A DNA stretch of 64,000 nt from Allobaculum sp. Allo2 (GTDB taxonomy: Bacteria > Bacillota_I > Bacilli_A > Erysipelotrichales > Erysipelotrichaceae). Shown here piece by piece: positions 59,840 to 64,000 of this stretch; the stretch's first letter is position 1, and each line of letters starts with the position of its first letter. The notes under the pieces are model-generated. The model searched no databases, was not told the DNA's origin, and worked only from the letters and a program-made list of their open reading frames with translations. Location of the stretch: the NCBI RefSeq assembly GCF_022701175.1, contig NZ_CP078088.1, positions 1,860,001 through 1,924,000 on the forward strand, written 5' to 3'. The translations under genes were made by a program, and so were the position numbers.

Positions 59840-60735
59840 AATCAGATCGGCTTCTCCAAAAGGTCCGTCATGAACCGGACCTGTCATTTTCTTCACGTGC
59901 CGGCGAAAGCAGCAGCCGGACAAAAACCGTACGAAAGAAAACAGCCCCTGCTGGATTTCAAAATCCAGGCTGCCTGCTTCATGATGCATTTCAGGAGCTT
60001 TGCACTCAGAATTCCGGTTTGCGAAGAAGCTTTTCCTTTCTGAACTCGCCGGATCGATTCACGTTCTTAAAGCCCATGGAACGTCTTTGAACAATCTTAA
60101 TCCGGCCGGGGTGGGAATAATGAGGCGGAAAGTACCCATTCAGCATTTTTTCTGTCGATAAATTAAGATTTTTGTATACCTTTATCATCTTTACAGGGTA
60201 ATAGAATTGCACGAAATTGTGCTGAACGTGTCTTTAAATTTAGTTTGTATCTTTATGAGACAATTTACAATATTTTTTATTCGTCTTCCACAATTTTATT
60301 CAAATCGGATCCGGATTATGTTGAAATCCGATTCAAATGGGTTCGAATCGTTTTGTGATGATAGACTCATCCATTTGAATGCGCATTCATTTTGAAGTGT
60401 TCCTGTACATTATGCCCCCTTCCCGGAATTTCCTCTACTTATAAAGAAAAGAGGGTTGCTTTTGTTAAGAACAAGTAAGGGAAAAAGCGCTGTGAAAGAA
60501 TTCCTTTCATTTTCATTAACGATTCCTTATTGCTTTCTAATATAAAAGTGCTAAATTCCAGCTCCGGTCATTTTTAAAAATCCGTTTTGTCCGTCTTTTT
60601 CCCTGCCCGAATTTCCTTTCCCGTTTCCTTCTGGAGAAATCCTGTTCGTATTTAAGTACCTTTTCTCGATCTTTGCGTACGATAGTCTTGCCTTATGTTT
60701 CATTTAAGGCGTGCAGAAAGATGGAGTTTTTATTC
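59840..60735. other. Long AT-rich spacer, possible toxin remnant and repeats
   Basis: About 900 bp without a firm gene. Near 59880-59960 different frames spell fragments (SSRGCF, VKKMTGP) that loosely recall a HigB/Gp49 toxin. A 68-codon open frame at 60006-60212 is not recognised. From 60298 to 60388 ATTCAAAT motifs occur three times with AATCGGAT/ATCCGATT inverted copies and GAATGCGCATTC. A promoter for the tetrapyrrole genes must lie here but was not found. Confidence 0.4.
60298..60388. repeat. Cluster of ATTCAAAT-type repeats and palindromes
   Basis: ATTCAAAT at 60298 and 60331, ATTTGAAT at 60373; AATCGGAT (60303-60310) and ATCCGATT (60326-60333) as an inverted pair; palindrome GAATGCGCATTC at 60377-60388. 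Possible operator region for the downstream genes. Confidence 0.4.
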
Positions 60736-61358
60736 ATGGCCTGGTTTCCTCTGTTTTTGATCTGGAAAACAAACCCGTTCTCATTCTGGGCGGCGGTCAT
60801 GCCGCTCTGGAAAAAGCGCAGCGGCTTCTTCCCTTCCATGCCCGTATTACGGTCTGTTCCCCTTCTTTTCTTGAAGCATTTGCGTCTTTACCCGTGATGC
60901 AAATCGAGCAGGAATGGTCGCCCGACTGGTTTTGTCCGACCGACTATCTGCTGATCATTGCGGCGACCGATCAGCCCGAAATCAATCACGCGATTGCCCT
61001 GTGGGCCAAAGAGAAAAACGTTCTTTGCAACTGCGTGGACGATCCGGACTGGTGCACCGTCACCTTTGGAGCGGTCGTTTCCGGAACGGAGTACGCTATC
61101 GGCATTTCCACTTCCGGCGCTTCGCCGACGGCTGCCCGCTATTTAAAACAGAAAATCCGGGAGATCGTCCCGGAAGACTTTGATTCCATTCTTCTCTGGC
61201 TGAAGCAGCTTCGCCCTTATATTCGCGAGACCGTTCCGTCTTCCCTTCGGCCCGTCGTTTTTCGAAGGCTGTTTGAAGACGCCATACGGAAAGGAAGTGC
61301 CCTTTGTGCAAAGGAAGTCGAACGGCTGATTGAGCACGCAGAACACAGGAGGAACTCT
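60736..61358 (+). CDS. Precorrin-2 dehydrogenase / sirohydrochlorin ferrochelatase-like
   Basis: Met8/SirC-type enzyme oxidising precorrin-2 with NAD+ in siroheme synthesis. About 208 residues: MAWFPLFFDLENKPVLILGG starts it once one T is added to the T run near 60763; GGGHAALEKAQRLL binds NAD; VDDPDWCTVTFGAVV and SGASPTAARYLKQKI follow. Start ATG at 60736 behind TGGAG. There is no stop before the next gene: the frame runs straight through a ribosome binding site into CobA, so it is either fused to it or its stop has been lost to an indel. Confidence 0.82.
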
Positions 61359-62850
61359 ATGAATCGAAAGCCTGAAATTTCTCTGGTCGGGGCCGGATGT
61401 GCCGGTATTGAAGGCCTTACACTCGCTGCCCGGCATGCGATCGAACGCGCGGATGTCATCGTCTATGACCGTCTGATCGATCCGGAAATTCTGGATTTAA
61501 ACCCCAATGCTGAAAAATCGAACGCGGCAAGCGCGGACATGAAAAAGCTCCAGTCAGCAGGAAATTCATGAACTGCTTCTGGAGCTTTCAAAACGGTATG
61601 CGCATATTGTCCGTCTGCAGGGCGGCGATCCGATGGTCTTTGGCCGCGGCATGGAAGAAATCGAAATTCTTCGACAGCACAATATCGATCTGCAGGTTCT
61701 TCCCGGCATTTCGAGTTTTTACGGCATTCCCGCCAAAGATCTCTTTGGTCTGACCCGGCGAAATGTTGCCGGCGGATTCATGGTTCTGACCGGAACGAGC
61801 GAAAACACACCGCGAACAAAGGAAGAATGGAAAAACATTGCTGAATTTTCCGGAACGATCGTCTTTCTGATGGCGATGAACCGGCTTGATGAAATTTCCC
61901 ATCATCTGATGGAAGCCGGTATGGATCCGCATACGCCCTGCGCCATTTTTTCGTCACGCTCATCCATGATGACCGCCAGCGCTTCCTGCACGCTCGATTC
62001 GCTTTCTGCCTGTGCAAAAGAGCATCAGCTGTTTTCGCCGGCCATCGTAGTCATTTCCGGAACGGCCGCTTTATACGATCCGCCCAGGCATTTGCGCGTC
62101 GGGCTTTGCGGATCGGACGCTCTCAATCAGAAGCTGAAAGATCTTCTCCCCGCTTCTGTGCAGTATCAGCAGCTGCTCAAAGTCCGCTATCACGATCTGC
62201 CTTTGCCAGACGATCTGTTTGATTCAGGTCTGCCGCAGTGGATCGTTTTGACCAGCGCGCACGGCATTCATGTCCTCATGCGCGAATTTCAGCGCCTGCA
62301 CATCGATCATAGGAAACTGGCCAATACCCGGTTTGCGCTGATCGGACGCCAGAGCGCCAGAGTTCTCGAATCGTACGGGATTTTCGCCGACCTTGTCGCA
62401 TCGCCTTCCTCCAGTCAATCCCTTCTTGAAACCCTCAAGCCCGAACTCGCTGAGGGAGATCGCGTTTTCCTCGCACAAAGCCGGCAGGCCATTGATGTTC
62501 TCTCCAGAGGACTGCAGGAAATTTCTTCGATTACTGTGCTAGAACATCCGCTCTATGAAGTGACTTTTGAAAGTTCGAGCATGGATTTTCTCCCGGCAAA
62601 AGTAAAAGACGATTCACCGGCCTGGAAAGAGCTTCTCCAGACGGATGTGCTCGCCGTTTCCAGCCGGGAATGTGCCAAAGCCGTCCTGCGCGATCATCTG
62701 CTCGACCGTACAAAATGTATTGTTGCCATTTCGAAAGAAGTTGCCGATATTCTGGAAAATGAACGCAGTAAGAGAGCGATCGATCTTCGCATTGCCGAAA
62801 CGCCAGATGCACACGGCATGGCCGAAGCCATTGAAACGCTGCTTCCCTGA
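61359..62850 (+). CDS. Uroporphyrinogen-III methyltransferase/synthase fusion (CobA-HemD)
   Basis: About 497 residues if it starts at the ATG at 61359, preceded by CACAGGAGG. N-terminal SAM uroporphyrinogen-III C-methyltransferase (ISLVGAGCAGIEGLTLAARH, RLQGGDPMVFGRGMEE, FYGIPAKDLFGLTRR) making precorrin-2; C-terminal HemD domain (IVLTSAHGIHVLMREF, FALIGRQSARVLESYG) making uroporphyrinogen III. Two breaks near 61520 and 61555. Such fusions are common in clostridia. Together with the preceding dehydrogenase it makes sirohydrochlorin from hydroxymethylbilane. Confidence 0.9.
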
Positions 62851-62903
62851 CCCCATCACGTATGCAAAGACCCAAAATACGAAAACAGGAAACACGAAGA
62901 CAT

Positions 62904-62942
62904 AAAAATGCGAACAGCCAGCTTAAAGCCGTTCGCATTTTT
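62904..62942. terminator. Bidirectional terminator between CobA-HemD and Nudix genes
   Basis: AAAAATGCGAAC and GTTCGCATTTTT form a perfect stem with T runs on both strands, between two convergent genes. Confidence 0.85.
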
Positions 62943-63004
62943 CGTGCAGTCAGAGATTTCCTCTGCCTGTTTCTTTTGAAATTTTCGTTGGAAGCCAGAC
63001 CGGA

Positions 63005-63508
63005 TCAGCTTCCGGCTTTGTGTTCGGCTTTGAGCTGTACCGGCTGCTCTTTGTCATCGTAAAAGAGAATCGGCACATACAGACCGTCTTCGATTCGATA
63101 CTGAAATTCACCGAGATGATCGTTGTCCATCGCTTCCAGCATCAGATCAAAGTCCATGACGAGTCCCTCTGGGAGTTCATCCCTCTTAAACCAGCGGTTT
63201 TCGCCTTCTTCGCTGGAAATCAGACTGCCTTCGAAGTCGTCTGAGCGAAACAGGAAAACGATATAGCGGGAATCGCCATGAGGAAACTGTTTCACGCCGA
63301 CCAGTTTCACCGTACGCAGGCGCAGCCCGGTTTCTTCGAGAACTTCCCGCTTGCAGGCGTGGACGAACGATTCGCCGTGTTCGACATGGCCGCCGGGGAA
63401 AACCCAGCCGTCCCATTCGCCTTTATTCCGTTTCTGTAAAAGAATTTCATCATTCCGTGTGAGCAGACAGATCGTCGTCAGCTCGCAAGATTCGAGTTTA
63501 TGCTTCAT
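63005..63508 (-). CDS. Nudix hydrolase
   Basis: A 167-residue MutT-type hydrolase. Nudix box GHVEHGESFVHACKREVLEETG fits G-x5-E-x7-REUxEExGU, with the preceding GEWDGWVFPGG. The 45-residue C-terminal part (DHLGEFQYRIEDGLYVPIL) is not diagnostic; substrate (oxidised dNTP or other nucleoside diphosphate) unknown. AGAGGT precedes the ATG. Intact frame. Confidence 0.9.
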   Translation of the reverse strand: MKHKLESCELTTICLLTRNDEILLQKRNKGEWDGWVFPGGHVEHGESFVHACKREVLEETGLRLRTVKLVGVKQFPHGDSRYIVFLFRSDDFEGSLISSEEGENRWFKRDELPEGLVMDFDLMLEAMDNDHLGEFQYRIEDGLYVPILFYDDKEQPVQLKAEHKAGS

Positions 63509-63604
63509 CGTTTCGTACCTCTTTTCTCTCTTTTCAAACCGGTCCTGTATAAACCGTTTGAGCCGTAAAGAAAACGTACACCCATTCCTGAAAATCGAAA
63601 AAGT

Positions 63605-64000
63605 TTATTCATCCCGTACCGTAAAGAACGTTCGATTTTCACGAAGCGGAAACAGTCTGGCTGTTCGGGTAGACGGGTCCCAGTCGTTCAGGCGGATCTC
63701 GAAAACTTCCTGTAGAAGATCGCTTTGGGCAAGTTCGATTGCGCTGCCCTGAAACACTTTCTGATGTCCATCCAGGACGAGAATTTCATCCGCATAGCGT
63801 AAAGCGAGATCAAGATCGTGCGCCACGACGACGAGAATGCGCGAAGGATCTTTCAGCATGCAGAGCAGATCCATGAGTTCAAAACGCGCGGAAGGATCGA
63901 GGTTGGCTCCCGGTTCATCCAGAAACAGACAGTGCGGGTTTTGAACGAGCACCTGTGCGATGGCCGCTTTCTGCCGTTCGCCAGCGGACACTTCATCCAG
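63605..64000 (-). CDS. ABC transporter ATP-binding protein (3' part only)
   Basis: C-terminal 130 residues or so; the gene continues past the right edge. Signature LDEVSAGERQKAAIAQ, Walker B CLFLDEPGANLD, H-loop VVAHDLDLALRYAD. The family fits iron/corrinoid importers (FecE/BtuD type), which would suit the tetrapyrrole neighbours, but the partner subunits are outside the window. The visible frame is intact. Confidence 0.85.
   Translation of the reverse strand: MDEVSAGERQKAAIAQVLVQNPHCLFLDEPGANLDPSARFELMDLLCMLKDPSRILVVVAHDLDLALRYADEILVLDGHQKVFQGSAIELAQSDLLQEVFEIRLNDWDPSTRTARLFPLRENRTFFTVRDE

Noticed and set aside
60006..60212. 68-codon open frame
   Set aside because: Good length for a small gene but no ribosome binding site, no recognised family and high Lys/Arg/Tyr; left as unsupported.
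1..64000. CRISPR arrays, tRNA or rRNA genes, prophage genes
   Set aside because: No regularly spaced repeats, no cloverleaf-like sequence with conserved TTC-loop and CCA-type end, and no phage structural or integrase genes were seen.

Overview
The window is a 64 kb chromosomal segment of a Bacillota (Firmicutes) bacterium of medium GC. Gene order follows Bacillus in several blocks: rimP-nusA-ylxR-ylxQ-infB-rbfA; ybeY-dgkA-era-recO; trmB-ytpP-(unknown)-murC-ytxG-(ytxH position)-ccpA; alaS-ireB-ruvX-yrzB-mltG-greA; fmt-lepA-hemW-rpsO. The mixture of these blocks, the mucin-type secreted enzymes and the IS content suggests a gut member of the Erysipelotrichia, but that placement is an inference. 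No rRNA, tRNA, CRISPR array, prophage or integrative element was recognised.

A property of the sequence governs every call. Most long genes are cut by single-base frameshifts, more than 60 in total, and almost all fall at short A/T or G runs where one added base restores a normal family protein. The breaks hit essential genes (infB, nusA, lepA, alaS, pnp, murC, era, holA), so I read them as consensus errors of homopolymer length and annotate each gene as one interrupted CDS spanning all pieces. Amino-acid lengths given for such genes are after restoring the frame.

Layout. 1-2.2 kb: a thiolase gene with a strong promoter and a Rex/Fnr-like operator. 2.4-3 kb: a Cys-rich unknown. 3.4-13.1 kb: two tandem, very large secreted proteins, each carrying signal peptide, sialidase-N-terminal/CBM40-like domains, a degenerate SGNH domain followed by an intact one, Ig/Fn3-like linkers and a FIVAR end; they are the best candidate here for a little-described system, probably esterases acting on (sialylated) host glycans. 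13.4-20 kb: translation/transcription operon ending in a membrane-anchored HExxH protein. 20-23 kb: gmk, a small membrane protein and rqcH. 23-24.7 kb: an intact IS4-family insertion. 24.8-30 kb: recO, era, dgkA, ybeY, ccpA and two cell-envelope-linked genes. 30-37.3 kb: murC, thioredoxin, trmB, pepV, pnp. 37.5-40 kb: an IS66 element with 8-bp target duplications. 40-46.5 kb: lipoprotein, rpsO, hemW, lepA, fmt, rpsT. 46.6-59 kb: holA, greA, mltG, ruvX, ireB, alaS with T-box leader, recD2, mnmA. 59.4-64 kb: an XRE regulator, a siroheme/corrinoid pathway gene set (precorrin-2 dehydrogenase, CobA-HemD), a Nudix hydrolase and the end of an ABC transporter ATPase.

Functionally most of the window is housekeeping: ribosome assembly and translation, RNA decay, tRNA modification, peptidoglycan precursor synthesis, DNA replication and repair. 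The accessory content is the tandem secreted esterase pair, the two insertion sequences, the lipoprotein and the tetrapyrrole set.
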